Positions 44,853-54,689 of a stretch of DNA of 64,000 nucleotides are shown one piece after another. The notes under the pieces are model-generated. The model was not told the origin of the DNA. It did not search any database and saw only the letters and a program-made list of their open reading frames with translations. The DNA lies in NCBI GenBank assembly GCA_034189035.1, contig JAXHVA010000001.1, forward strand, positions 1 through 64,000, given 5' to 3'. Source of the DNA: JAUXFK01 sp034189035. Its GTDB lineage: Bacteria; Desulfobacterota; UBA8473. How positions within the stretch are numbered: position 1 is the stretch's first letter; the number at the start of each line of letters is the position of its first letter. Made by a program: the position numbers and the translations under genes.

Positions 44853-46553
44853 TTATGTAGAATATAATCTTCCTCCACTCACTTCAACGATTGCATCCAT
44901 CATCTCACTGAGGGTGCATTTCGCACTTGCCGCCTTTATGAGTGCAGGCATCAAGATTCCAGCTTTTTCCACAGATTCATAATCCGACATGGCATCCTTC
45001 ACCTTTTCAAGAGAATCCCTAACCTTTGCATTGTCCCTGTTGACCTTCCACTTTCTTAATTTCTCTTTCGCCTCTTCCTCTACCTCTGGTTGATATACAG
45101 TAAATGCAGGTATTTCTTCCTCCTCGGATATTGTAAACTTATTTAACCCTACTACAATTCTCTCACCGCTATCAACCTCCTGACGCCACTTTATGCTCTG
45201 CTTCTCCAATAGCTGACGAAGCCAACCATTCTTGATACATTCAAAATAGCCTCCCTTGCTCTCTATCTCGGACATCACCTTCTTTGTCTCGTCTTCCAAC
45301 TCGTCTGTCAGATATTCGAGATAATAAGAACCACCCAAAGGATCTGTAACATGGGGGATCCTAGTCTCATAAAGGACGATCTGGTTTATCCGTATGGCCG
45401 TACGAACTGCCTCTTCTGAAGGCAAGCCAATGGCTTCGTCATAAGAGTTGGTATGCATAGACTGGACACCACCAAAAACACAGGCTAATACCTGTAATGT
45501 AGATCTGGCTATATTGTTTAAAGGCTGCTGTGATGTAAGAGAAGAACCCGCGGTATGTACATGGATCCTGTACTGAAGGGATTTCGGATCTTTACAACCA
45601 AATCTCTCCTTCATAATCTTCGCCCACATCCTCCTCCATGCCCGAAGCTTTGCTATCTCCTCAAAGAAATCCATGCCTAAATGGACCTGGGAGCTGAACC
45701 TGGAGACAAACTCATCTGGTTGCAACCCTGCATTTATTCCTCCTTCTACAAGATCAACGGCCTTGGACATTACGATTCCCAATTCCTGGGCTGGGGTTAC
45801 ATTCATCTCCCCAAAAACATAACCGCAAAGGTTTGTATGATTCCATCTCTTGATGTTCTGGCAACTGTATTTTATCAACTCAATCTCCAGTTTGTACTGG
45901 GTATCCGGCATAGGAGATGGAAGGTTGGTTGTTAAACATCTATTTCCCAGACCATTTTGACTTTGACCGTTCAGCTCCTGCGGCTTATGCCCCTTGCCTT
46001 CAGCGTAAACCACATACATTGCCAAAAACGGAAGGCATGTAAACCGGATATTGTCCGCGACCCTCGTCTTCGGTAGATCATAGTCTTTTAAGAGGGTATC
46101 GATATCATCCAGTGTACTGATGTTCACTCCACCCAGTCCAACCATTCCTTTGGCTTTCGGATTATCAGGGTCAAAACCACAATGCGTAGGCGTATCAACG
46201 GCAAATAGGACCCCCGGTGTCTTCCCATATCCCTTCATCCCTTCTCGTATCAAGTACTTTGTACGCTCCCTTGTCTCTTCACCTGTACCATAACCATGAA
46301 GTAACTGAATCATCCACGGCATATATTGATACCCCAATGCCCGGTTTCCCCTCGTATAAGGAAAGGCCCCTGGCATCTCCGGTTCTCTGTCCTGAATGTC
46401 CTTCGGAGTATAGACATACTTAATGGGTATTCCGGATTCTGAAGTATATTGAGGAGATTCAAATTTAAGCTTCTCTTCATAGACTTCGTTAATCTCTCTT
46501 TTCCAATCCTTCATCATTTCATTCACCCGATCAAGGGTCTTTTTGGAAAACAT
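44853..46553 (-). CDS. B12-dependent acyl-CoA mutase, large subunit (substrate undefined)
   Basis: The 566-residue subunit holds the TIM-barrel part of the methylmalonyl-CoA mutase family (FPYTRGNRALGYQYMPWMIQ, VLFAVDTPTHCGFDPDNP, IHVHTAGSSLTSQQPLNN, GGVQSMHTNSYDEAIGLPSE) without the B12 domain, which is a separate gene. In methylmalonyl-CoA mutase a Tyr in IRQYAGF contacts the substrate; here the segment reads MIQLLHGYGTGEE, so the pocket differs. The family includes isobutyryl-, 2-hydroxyisobutyryl-, ethylmalonyl- and alkyl- or benzylsuccinyl-type mutases. It rearranges a carbon skeleton through an adenosyl radical. Confidence 0.85.
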   Translation of the reverse strand: MFSKKTLDRVNEMMKDWKREINEVYEEKLKFESPQYTSESGIPIKYVYTPKDIQDREPEMPGAFPYTRGNRALGYQYMPWMIQLLHGYGTGEETRERTKYLIREGMKGYGKTPGVLFAVDTPTHCGFDPDNPKAKGMVGLGGVNISTLDDIDTLLKDYDLPKTRVADNIRFTCLPFLAMYVVYAEGKGHKPQELNGQSQNGLGNRCLTTNLPSPMPDTQYKLEIELIKYSCQNIKRWNHTNLCGYVFGEMNVTPAQELGIVMSKAVDLVEGGINAGLQPDEFVSRFSSQVHLGMDFFEEIAKLRAWRRMWAKIMKERFGCKDPKSLQYRIHVHTAGSSLTSQQPLNNIARSTLQVLACVFGGVQSMHTNSYDEAIGLPSEEAVRTAIRINQIVLYETRIPHVTDPLGGSYYLEYLTDELEDETKKVMSEIESKGGYFECIKNGWLRQLLEKQSIKWRQEVDSGERIVVGLNKFTISEEEEIPAFTVYQPEVEEEAKEKLRKWKVNRDNAKVRDSLEKVKDAMSDYESVEKAGILMPALIKAASAKCTLSEMMDAIVEVSGGRLYST

Positions 46554-46832
46554 GAACTTACCTCCGAAAAAAACGGTTTGAATTTATAAGGAAATTTGAC
46601 TTGTAATAAGGTAACCCAAAAAGGTTCGCCAGAGACCATCAAAACTAATATCCGGCGAAACAGGTATGAGAAAAAGGATCTCCTCAAAAGCCTGTCATTT
46701 GGTAACCTATCAATTATTAGCTAATAAATCAAATAGAAAAGGAACCGGTATTGTTTTATTGACTTATAAAGTGCTATCTGATATTACATTTTTGTGCCAT
46801 TGTAGTGCTATGAAATAGAAAGCTATCATTAC

Positions 46833-47239
46833 GCTTCAACTGTGGTCAAATTTCAACCTGTGTACAACTCGCTTCCAAGTGAGTGTAAAGAAAGAACAGT
46901 ATATCACCAGCCAATTTAGTATCTCTATTATGAACTCTTTGAGACATAAAATGTGAGGTAATCCCCTGTCCTTTCTTAGCGCTCACTAAGACGCGCAGAC
47001 AATAACGCATTCCGGGGCTGTTGCCAAAAGAATACTCCCTTTTCGCTTTGCCCAAAATGTTTTTTTATAAGTTAAAGGCTTGCTCCAGACGATTTCAAAA
47101 CTCGCCTAATGAGGCTCAACCAATTGAAATCGCTGAACTTCCGCTTTGCCAATATGTATAAATAAAAACCTTTTGGTGACCACTCAAAGGAATTTTTCTT
47201 TTGAGTAACAGCCAGTTAAAATTTGACCACTGTTGAAGC
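46833..47239. repeat. foldback element, copy B, with insertion
   Basis: Outer ends 46833-46853 (GCTTCAACTGTGGTCAAATT) and 47219-47239 (the reverse) match almost exactly. Inner arms near 46880-46903 and 46966-46990 match those of copies A and C. Removal of the 198-bp inner element leaves ~209 bp, equal to the other copies. No gene lies inside. Confidence 0.75.
47016..47213. repeat. second repeat family, nested in copy B
   Basis: Ends GGCTGTTGCCAAAAGAA (left) and the reverse of GGCTGTTACTCAAAAGAA (right) form terminal inverted repeats. The left end and next ~45 bases match the minus strand of 52976-53041, and GGCTGTTGCCC recurs at 38613. The ends resemble those of some IS elements, but no transposase is present. 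Confidence 0.65.
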
Positions 47240-47326
47240 TGTTTTTTCAAAAAGTTAAACTATCACAATTTTGTAATGGTTTCCGCAAAAAATAAAAGGA
47301 TAGCATAGGGGTAAGAGAGACTAAAG

Positions 47327-48298
47327 ATGAAAGCTGCACAGATTGTTGGCCCACGAAAAATTGAGATTATAGATGCAAAAATGCCTGACATGTCAAAAGC
47401 CCCTCCTGGAAGCCTACTGATTAAGACTGAATACAGTGCAATCTGCGGCAGTGATATGCCTCATTTTGCCTATGAGCTTCCAATTGATGCCTATCCCCTT
47501 CCCTCCGGCTTCTCTATCCATGAATGCATTGGTACGGTTTTTGCTTTAAATTCAAACAAATTCAAACCAGGAGATGCAGTCCTTTCTTTGCCTTATGATA
47601 ACAGGGGATTAGCTAATTACTTCCTCTCCCATGAAGATAAGACTGTCTTGCTGCCAGAGTACGAAGATAAGAACGCTATCCTCATGTCACAGCCATTGGG
47701 AACCGTCATATGGGCAATGCGTAAACTCGGCAATATACTAAACTACGACGCAGTTGTCGTTGGCCAGGGCCCTATGGGACTCCTCATAACGCATATCTTG
47801 AGTAATCTCGGTGCAAAGAGGGTGATTGCGCTGGACAGGCTCGATTACAGGCTTGAAGTGTCAAAAAAAATGAGGGCAACCCATACGATTAATATAGATA
47901 AAGAATCCGCTCAAAAGGTAATCTGTGATATCACACAGGGGAGTATGGCCGATCTGGTTGTTGAGGCAGTAGGGCACCAGATTGAGACACTGAACCAATG
48001 CCTAGATATGGTGAAAGATGGGGGCACAATCCTTGCCTTTGGGGTGCCTGATGAAGAGGTGTATCCCCTGTTTTTTCGAAGACTCTTTTATAAAAATATA
48101 TCCCTTATCGGTTCAGTTCACCCTGAGGTGAAGCTCGATTTCCCATTAGCCATGGATATGATAACACAGGAAAGGATAGGCGTCTCACCGATTATAACCC
48201 ATACAATGCCTTTCAAAGATGTGCAAAAAGGGTTTGAGATGTTTCTCAATAAGACCCATAAGGCGATCAAGATTGTATTGAATCATGAGAGCAGATAA
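47327..48298 (+). CDS. zinc-binding dehydrogenase (MDR family), short form
   Basis: The 323-residue protein has the catalytic zinc region CGSDMPH and SIHECIGTV, and the Rossmann fold VVVGQGPMGLLITHIL (about 142-157) with DRLDYR. It lacks the structural zinc loop, so it resembles sorbitol/threonine dehydrogenase-like or unusual MDR members. The substrate is unknown. It is preceded by the nested repeat region and has no clear operon partner. Confidence 0.75.
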   Translation: MKAAQIVGPRKIEIIDAKMPDMSKAPPGSLLIKTEYSAICGSDMPHFAYELPIDAYPLPSGFSIHECIGTVFALNSNKFKPGDAVLSLPYDNRGLANYFLSHEDKTVLLPEYEDKNAILMSQPLGTVIWAMRKLGNILNYDAVVVGQGPMGLLITHILSNLGAKRVIALDRLDYRLEVSKKMRATHTINIDKESAQKVICDITQGSMADLVVEAVGHQIETLNQCLDMVKDGGTILAFGVPDEEVYPLFFRRLFYKNISLIGSVHPEVKLDFPLAMDMITQERIGVSPIITHTMPFKDVQKGFEMFLNKTHKAIKIVLNHESR

Positions 48299-48512
48299 GA
48301 TCGATTCAAAGAATGAGTGATCGTATACACCTGCCCTTGGCTGTAATCTCTGTGGATAGATTTATAACAGTTTAGCTTTTTTGAAAGAATTGCTTCATTT
48401 TTCATAAAGCTATAATGATACACATATTTGAATAATAAGTCACCTGGCTATTGGATAACGCAAATACAAGAACTTTATTTGAGTTGTATAATAGATCACA
48501 AAAGGAGGGGTA

Positions 48513-49388
48513 ATGATGGAAAACAGGAAAAAAGTCGTTATAGGAATTCTAATTGTATTCGTATTGATCGCAGGATACTTCGGCACCAAGGTCTACATAG
48601 AAAAGGATATGGAAAAGAAAATCAATAAAGCGATTGGAAAAGCTGCTTTCTTCATCGATGTGGATTATGAGAAGGTACAAGTGGACTTAATAGGCTTTAC
48701 CGTTCATATTAAAGGGATCACCATTTCCCCTCGAGGGAAAGAGAGAAAGACGAAAATCGATGATTTCATAATCTACGATATGGATGATAAAAACAACTTT
48801 CCCTATTATCTCCATATTGCGATGAGGGGTATGGATATGAGTGCTGAGAACTTTGGGAATCGGGCTGAAAGATTAAAAGAATTAGGCTATGAAAATATAA
48901 AAGCAAATATGGAATTAGACTACAAATACAATGAAGATAATAAAGAAATCTATCTCAATACATTGAGCAGTGGTGCAGAGGATTTGGGAAATATCAACCT
49001 GAAATTTCATTTGAGTAATATTGATCTCGGTTCCAAAGGTATTGCAGCCGTTTTTCTTACTTTCTCTGAGGTTCTTTTACATAATGCTGAATTAAGCTAT
49101 ACAGATGATTCGTTTGTATCGAGATTAATCAAATCGGTTGCCAAGGGGCAAGGACAAGATGTCGATGATTTTGTCGATATGATATCGGAAAGTATAGACA
49201 ATGAAATTTCAAAGGAAAAGGATGAATTTACAAAAGAGGCAATGAAGTCATTTAAAAAATTCGTCAGAAACCCGGATAAGATCTCAATCTCTACCTCACT
49301 AAAAAAACCCCTTCCAGTTGGTCGTTTGAAAGGGAAAAAAGATCCAAAAGAGATAATAAAACTTTTAAATGCAAAAGTACATATATAA
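48513..49388 (+). CDS. membrane-anchored hypothetical protein
   Basis: The 291-residue protein has one N-terminal membrane helix (VVIGILIVFVLIAGYFGT, about 8-25), after which the rest is probably periplasmic. The sequence VDYEKVQVDLIGFTVHIKGI resembles AsmA/DUF748/DUF945-type repeats near the membrane, but the match is weak. AAAGGAGGGG precedes ATGATG. A -10-like TATAAT lies at 48487-48492 without a good -35. Confidence 0.6.
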   Translation: MMENRKKVVIGILIVFVLIAGYFGTKVYIEKDMEKKINKAIGKAAFFIDVDYEKVQVDLIGFTVHIKGITISPRGKERKTKIDDFIIYDMDDKNNFPYYLHIAMRGMDMSAENFGNRAERLKELGYENIKANMELDYKYNEDNKEIYLNTLSSGAEDLGNINLKFHLSNIDLGSKGIAAVFLTFSEVLLHNAELSYTDDSFVSRLIKSVAKGQGQDVDDFVDMISESIDNEISKEKDEFTKEAMKSFKKFVRNPDKISISTSLKKPLPVGRLKGKKDPKEIIKLLNAKVHI

Positions 49389-49491
49389 AGGGCAGTTGCC
49401 CCGATCCAAAACTCATATTGGTCATTATCTTTTTGAGAAGGGTCACTTCAAGACCCTGGGTTCGTGTAAGTGGACAGGTGAAAATTATACA

Positions 49492-52400
49492 TTAGCGGCA
49501 TGAAACAAAACGTACCATCGCTCTTTGATCCCTGATAATCTCTCCCATAAGCGTGACCGTTCGATCGATTTCCTCGATCGTATTCTCAAACCCCAATGAG
49601 AAACGCAAGGCACAGTGAGCATCCTCTTCAGAAAGGCCCATTCCTATTAAAGCATGGGAAGGCTCCGGTAGGCCAGCTCGGCAGGCAGAACCTGAAGAAA
49701 CAGCAATTCCCCTCTGATCAAGGGCAATGACCAGCGATTCCCCGCGCATCCCAGGCAACGTCAAATTCAGGGTATTAGGTAACCGCTCCTTTTTATGGCC
49801 ATTGAGTTTTGCATCTGGAATCAGATCTTTAAGACCTGTCTCCAACCTATCTCTCATTTTTTGCAAACGCTTCATATTAGATAGGTTCATGATGGCCAAT
49901 TCAGCTGCTTTTCCCAACCCAACAATCCCAACTACGTTTTCAGTTCCTGCTCGCATCCCATACTCCTGTCCACCCCCGTTTACCAGTGAATCGAGGACAA
50001 CTCCATTTCGCACATACAGGGCGCCCACCCCTTTTGGGCCGTGGAACTTATGCGCCGACATTGTGAGCAGATCCACTCCAAGATCTTCTGAATCAACAGA
50101 AATCTTGCCAACTGCCTGCACTCCGTCGGTGTGAAATATCACACCTTGTTTCCTGGCTATACGGGCAAGCTCAGCAATGGGTTGAATGGAACCTGTCTCG
50201 TTATTCGCCATCATTACAGTTGCGAGACACGTCTTTTCAGTTATCGCACTTTCCAGATCCTTTGGGCTTACTCTCCCTTCTTTATCCGATGGGAGATAGG
50301 TCACGAAAAATCCTTGTTTTTCAAGCCACCTGCATGTATTGAGAACAGAAGGATGTTCTATACACGTGGTGATAATATGGTTCTTTGAACCGGAATTTGC
50401 AAAGGCAACACCCTTAATAGCAAGGTTATTCGCTTCGGAACCACCTCCAGTAAATATTATCCGGCGTGCCGTACAATTGATCAATATAGCAACCCTTCTG
50501 CGAGCCGTCTCAACAGCAAATCGAGCCTGTTTGCCTACAGTATAGATGCTCGAAGGATTTCCATAACACTTCATGAACGCAACCATAGTCTCTCTAACTT
50601 CCTCATCGGTTGGAGAAGTGGCATTGTGATCGAGGTATATGATATGATTGATTAGTGCTTCTTCCACCGTGTTGTCAAGTGTATACTCCCCTGATCCGGT
50701 TATGCTTTCTTTATCTCCCCCGGATACTCTAACCACATCGCACAGTAAAGCCTTGTAAACCGGGAAACCCGAGATTGGATCGTATCGTCCCAGATCAGTC
50801 AATTCGTTCACGTTTGCATCTCGCCATGCCTTTGGCCCGATAGCCCCTCCTCCCGTTGCACTGGCCTCGATCGAACCTCGTACAATATCATCAGTAACAA
50901 ATGCGTACATTGTTACCGATCCCCTCTTTGTCTTTAATGTCACATGGTCTCCGTTTCTGATTCCCCGTTCTTCAGCGTCCAGGGCATTGATCATTACAGT
51001 AGGGACTGGCCGTTCCTTCGACAATTCGGGGATACTGTGGTGTAATGCATGGATATCAACATTTGAACAGGCCCCGGAATTAAAAACAAGGGGAAATTGC
51101 CTGGCAAGCTCCGGTTGAGAAAGAGGGCTTTCCCCAGGTTCAGTGTAGATTGGCAAGGCATCATAACCGTTTTCTTCGAGGATTGAGGAGGCAATCTCGA
51201 ACTTGCCTGATGGTGTTTCAAACCCTGGTTTGCCGTCTTCTCTAAGCAATCCCTTTTCCCACTTTTTATACTGCATCATCTCAGTAGGTATCTGAACTGT
51301 GCCTCCGGCAGCTCGAACATCGTCCAAGGTAAACCCTGAACCCTTTAAGACTCTGGAAAGAAGCTCCTTCTCATTTTGCGGATAAAGATGTCCATATCCA
51401 AGACGACGGGCGAGCTCCGACAGGATGAAAAAGTCATTCCTGGCTTCGCCAACCGGTTCTATTATTCTCTCACGAATCCGAAAGATGGGGCCATAGACCA
51501 TATAGGATTCGATCTCATAGTAAGTTGTTGACGGAAGGACAATATCGGCATACGCTGCATCTGCTGTGAGCTGACGATCTATACAGACAAAAAAATTAAG
51601 TGCTTCCAGTGTCTTTCGCCAGATGTTCGATTGGGGCCAGGATGTAATGATAGATGCTCCAAGGCTGATAAGCAATCGTATCTTGTATGGTTTCCCCTTC
51701 AAAACTGCTTCAGGGAGGATATTTGCATGAAACTCCCCGCGATACCTGGTATATATAGGAAAGTTATTATATCCGGCAGCCTTTCGTACATCAGGATTAG
51801 GTATAAGCCCCTCGCGATTGAGAGGGAATCTATTTCGGGACATACTAAAACAACTTCCACCCGGGACATCAAGCTTCCCGGCAAGCGCCCAGAGCACAAT
51901 TGAAGCACGAATTGCCTGGACCGCACCATCACTGTACTCAAGCCCGCTATACATGACTGGCGCTACTCCATTGGTATTTGCAATCCTTCTGGCAAGAGAC
52001 CTGACTGTTTCAGCAGGGACACCAGTGATCCCCTCTACCACCTCAGGTCGAAAATGCTGCACATAGGAAGCAAAATCCTCAAAACCAACGGTCCAATTAT
52101 TTACAAAGTCTTCATTATATAGTTCCTCTGAAATAATAACATTGCACATCCCAAGAGCAAGGGCACCGTCTGTACCGGGTCGGATTGGGATCCACTCAGC
52201 ATTTGAATATTTTGCCATCACAGTTCTTCGAGGGTCTATCACCACAATCCTCGCACCCCGTCTGTGCGCTTTCTCAATCTTTGTGAAATCGTCCGGAGGG
52301 CATTGGGCTGCCGGATTTTTCCCCCAAATCACGATGAGCTCAGCATTTTCTATGTCAGAGAATGTGTTAATAAACATCCCGCCCATAGTTACGTGGGGAG

Positions 52401-52881
52401 CTATCATAGCGAAAGATACATAGCAAAGAGCCCCGACTCCCATAGTGTTAGGAGACCCAAAAGGGAACAGAACGCTTGATGCAGAGGAGACAGCCACTCC
52501 CTTGGGTTGATACAAATCACACAAAGAGAGTTCAAAACTTCCACTTCCTGTATATATGGCCGTTGCTTCTGGCCCGAAATCTTTCTTAACCGCATGGAGT
52601 CTCTCTACTATGATCTTATATGCTTCATCCCAGGAGATCTGTTCAAAATCATAGGTTCCTTTAACGCCTTTCCTTCGTAAAGGATGCATAAGCCTATCTT
52701 TTGAATAGACGATTTCCTTTGAAAATTCCCCGACCTTGCATATTGTTCCCAGCGAGGATGTTTCATCCGGTTCCACTTTGCTAATCTTCCCTTCATTATC
52801 ATAAGTAACAATGACCCAGCATCCGGCAGAACAGATGCCGCAAAGGCCACGCCTTTTGTTTTTTTCCAAATCGTTACTCAT
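49492..52881 (-). CDS. molybdopterin oxidoreductase - cysteine desulfurase fusion
   Basis: One uninterrupted 1129-residue frame joins two complete enzymes. Residues 1 to ~710 are a DMSO-reductase-superfamily molybdopterin oxidoreductase: [4Fe-4S] Cys14, Cys17, Cys21 and Cys48, cofactor segments IVIWGKNPAAQCPPDD and VIDPRRTVMAKYSNAEW, candidate metal ligand Cys in GALCYVSFAM, and the C-terminal molydop barrel. After a ~35-residue linker (SGGDKESITGSGEY), residues 747-1129 are a full NifS/IscS-type desulfurase: YLDHNATSP, IEHPSV, PLP Lys945 in SAHKFHGPKG and catalytic Cys1067 in SSGSACRAG. No Tat signal is present. Cysteine desulfurases sulfurate the metal of formate dehydrogenases via FdhD, so a tethered one suggests in-cis sulfuration. 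The substrate of the Mo/W part is unknown. It is downstream of fdhA, DUF364 and ALDH genes. Confidence 0.9.
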   Translation of the reverse strand: MSNDLEKNKRRGLCGICSAGCWVIVTYDNEGKISKVEPDETSSLGTICKVGEFSKEIVYSKDRLMHPLRRKGVKGTYDFEQISWDEAYKIIVERLHAVKKDFGPEATAIYTGSGSFELSLCDLYQPKGVAVSSASSVLFPFGSPNTMGVGALCYVSFAMIAPHVTMGGMFINTFSDIENAELIVIWGKNPAAQCPPDDFTKIEKAHRRGARIVVIDPRRTVMAKYSNAEWIPIRPGTDGALALGMCNVIISEELYNEDFVNNWTVGFEDFASYVQHFRPEVVEGITGVPAETVRSLARRIANTNGVAPVMYSGLEYSDGAVQAIRASIVLWALAGKLDVPGGSCFSMSRNRFPLNREGLIPNPDVRKAAGYNNFPIYTRYRGEFHANILPEAVLKGKPYKIRLLISLGASIITSWPQSNIWRKTLEALNFFVCIDRQLTADAAYADIVLPSTTYYEIESYMVYGPIFRIRERIIEPVGEARNDFFILSELARRLGYGHLYPQNEKELLSRVLKGSGFTLDDVRAAGGTVQIPTEMMQYKKWEKGLLREDGKPGFETPSGKFEIASSILEENGYDALPIYTEPGESPLSQPELARQFPLVFNSGACSNVDIHALHHSIPELSKERPVPTVMINALDAEERGIRNGDHVTLKTKRGSVTMYAFVTDDIVRGSIEASATGGGAIGPKAWRDANVNELTDLGRYDPISGFPVYKALLCDVVRVSGGDKESITGSGEYTLDNTVEEALINHIIYLDHNATSPTDEEVRETMVAFMKCYGNPSSIYTVGKQARFAVETARRRVAILINCTARRIIFTGGGSEANNLAIKGVAFANSGSKNHIITTCIEHPSVLNTCRWLEKQGFFVTYLPSDKEGRVSPKDLESAITEKTCLATVMMANNETGSIQPIAELARIARKQGVIFHTDGVQAVGKISVDSEDLGVDLLTMSAHKFHGPKGVGALYVRNGVVLDSLVNGGGQEYGMRAGTENVVGIVGLGKAAELAIMNLSNMKRLQKMRDRLETGLKDLIPDAKLNGHKKERLPNTLNLTLPGMRGESLVIALDQRGIAVSSGSACRAGLPEPSHALIGMGLSEEDAHCALRFSLGFENTIEEIDRTVTLMGEIIRDQRAMVRFVSCR

Positions 52882-52975
52882 AAGTTCCTCTCAATCCGTA
52901 ATACATACAACAAGCACGTACTCTGTTATGCATATGTTCCCTTGTAGATTCGGCAGCATCATTACCACTCAAGAG

Positions 52976-53041
52976 GGTGTTGCCCAAAAGAAAAATCTCT
53001 TTTCGCTTTACCCAAAAGTTTTTTTCCATTGGGCAACAGCC
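52976..53041. repeat. short hairpin repeat, relative of the 47016 element
   Basis: GGTGTTGCCCAA (52976-52987) and TTGGGCAACAGCC (53029-53041) are inverted repeats with a 41-base loop. The sequence (minus strand) resembles the left end of the element at 47016. It lies between the aldehyde dehydrogenase stop and the fusion gene start, so the hairpin could affect read-through of the operon. Confidence 0.6.
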
Positions 53042-53085
53042 ATTCAAGTAAAGACTCTTAAAGCAATATAACCTCTATGTCCCTC

Positions 53086-54582
53086 TTATTCTGAACACAC
53101 CATACCATACCACAACCTCGATTCCCTTTTCTTCACCAGATCCACATACACGTGCTTGACCTCCGTGTATTCATGAAAGCCGTATACTCCCATCTCCCTT
53201 CCAATACCACTTTGCTTATAACCACCAAAGGGATGGCGAATATCTATCATATGATGTTCATTGATCCAGACTGTTCCTGACCTTATCTTTCTGGCAACAT
53301 TCATTGCGTTGTCTATATCCTCAGACCAAACAGCCCCTGCCAAACCATAGATGGTATCATTGGCCATTTCGATAGCCTCATCCACTGAAGAATACTTAAT
53401 CACTGAGAGCACTGGGCCAAAGATCTCCTCCTGGGCAATCCTCATCTCATTTTTTACATTAACAAAGATAGTAGGTTCGATAAAATATCCCTTTTGTAGG
53501 TCTTTCGGTCTTGCCCCACCACAGGCTAGTTTGGCCCCCTGTGTTAAACCGGATTCGATATATCCTTCTACTCTGTCTCTTTGCTCCGCGGACACAAGTG
53601 GCCCCATATCAGTACCCCAATCCATAGGGTCTCCTAGCTTCATGCGAGAGGCCTTTGCCACCAACTTCTCGACGAACTCGTCGTGAATCGAATCTGGGAG
53701 AAATAACCTGGTCCCCGCTACACAAACCTGCCCGGAATGCAAATAAACTCCATAGAGTACCCCATCGATAGCTAAATCATGATTGGCATCCTCTAACACA
53801 ATAACAGGTGATTTACCCCCAAGCTCTAGGGTTACCTTCTTTATGGTATTAGAAGACAACTCCATTATTCGTCTGCCAACTTCAGTAGAACCCGTAAAAG
53901 AGGCCTTATCCACCTTTGAGTTACTGGCTATCTCCTCTCCCACCACTGATCCTGAACCAGTAACCACATTTACCACTCCCTTAGGCATATCGCTCTCATC
54001 GATAATTCTGGCCAGTTCAAGGGCAGTGAGAGGAGTATTACTTGCTGGTTTTAATACCACCGTATTTCCTGCGGCCAATGCTGGAGCTAGTTTTGAAATA
54101 GCCATTAAGAAAGGGACATTCCAGGGTGTTATCTGCCCACATACCCCAATTGGCTCACGGAGAACAAAGTTATAACTCGTAGGAAAATCCATTGGGGGCA
54201 GACCTTCGTAAAAGGGAACAGTCCTAGCGAGCTCAGCGTAGTATCTCAAGCATCCAATTCCACTAGGTATATCCGCTATCGAACTCATGCGGGTCGTCAT
54301 TCCTGCATCTCTTGTCTCTAGCTCAACAAGCTCGCTCTGTTTGGACTCTAATCGTTCTGCGATGTCCAGCAGAATTTCATACCTTCTTTGAGAAGGTAAA
54401 TCGCTCCATATGCCGCTTTCAAATGCTTTGTGGGCAGCATCTATCGCTTTTTGAGTATCTTCTCTACATCCTTTAGATACCTCAGCAATGGCTTCCTCTG
54501 TATAGGGATTCAATACAATAAATGTTTCCCCTGAGCTTGAATCTGTCCATTCACCGTCAATATAAAGCTGATACTGTTCCAT
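53086..54582 (-). CDS. aldehyde dehydrogenase (NAD(P)-dependent)
   Basis: The 498-residue enzyme has TPWNVPFLMAISKLAPALAA, FTGSTEVGRRIM (cofactor loop), VTLELGGKSP with the general-base Glu and SGQVCVAGTRLF with the nucleophilic Cys. It oxidises an aldehyde to an acid. AAAGGAGGATAATGAA precedes the start. It lies between DUF364 and the fusion gene on the same strand. Its substrate could be an aromatic or aliphatic aldehyde. Confidence 0.92.
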   Translation of the reverse strand: MEQYQLYIDGEWTDSSSGETFIVLNPYTEEAIAEVSKGCREDTQKAIDAAHKAFESGIWSDLPSQRRYEILLDIAERLESKQSELVELETRDAGMTTRMSSIADIPSGIGCLRYYAELARTVPFYEGLPPMDFPTSYNFVLREPIGVCGQITPWNVPFLMAISKLAPALAAGNTVVLKPASNTPLTALELARIIDESDMPKGVVNVVTGSGSVVGEEIASNSKVDKASFTGSTEVGRRIMELSSNTIKKVTLELGGKSPVIVLEDANHDLAIDGVLYGVYLHSGQVCVAGTRLFLPDSIHDEFVEKLVAKASRMKLGDPMDWGTDMGPLVSAEQRDRVEGYIESGLTQGAKLACGGARPKDLQKGYFIEPTIFVNVKNEMRIAQEEIFGPVLSVIKYSSVDEAIEMANDTIYGLAGAVWSEDIDNAMNVARKIRSGTVWINEHHMIDIRHPFGGYKQSGIGREMGVYGFHEYTEVKHVYVDLVKKRESRLWYGMVCSE

Positions 54583-54689
54583 TTCATTATCCTCCTTTAT
54601 TATTGGAATTATGGGAATGCACTCTCTTTTTTTTGTATCTTATAATTGGGCCAGTTGAAAGAGGGTGAATACTGCTCGTCAACTTTACC

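Larger units (their letters stand above)
46554..47326. other. intergenic region with nested repeats
   Basis: The 773 bases between the mutase and the ADH gene hold a foldback element (46833-47239) with a second element inside (47016-47213). A 69-codon frame at 46846-47055 crosses repeat arms and is not a gene. Confidence 0.5.

Noticed and set aside
46846..47055. 69-codon minus-strand frame
   Set aside because: It crosses the arms of two nested repeats and has no start signals.
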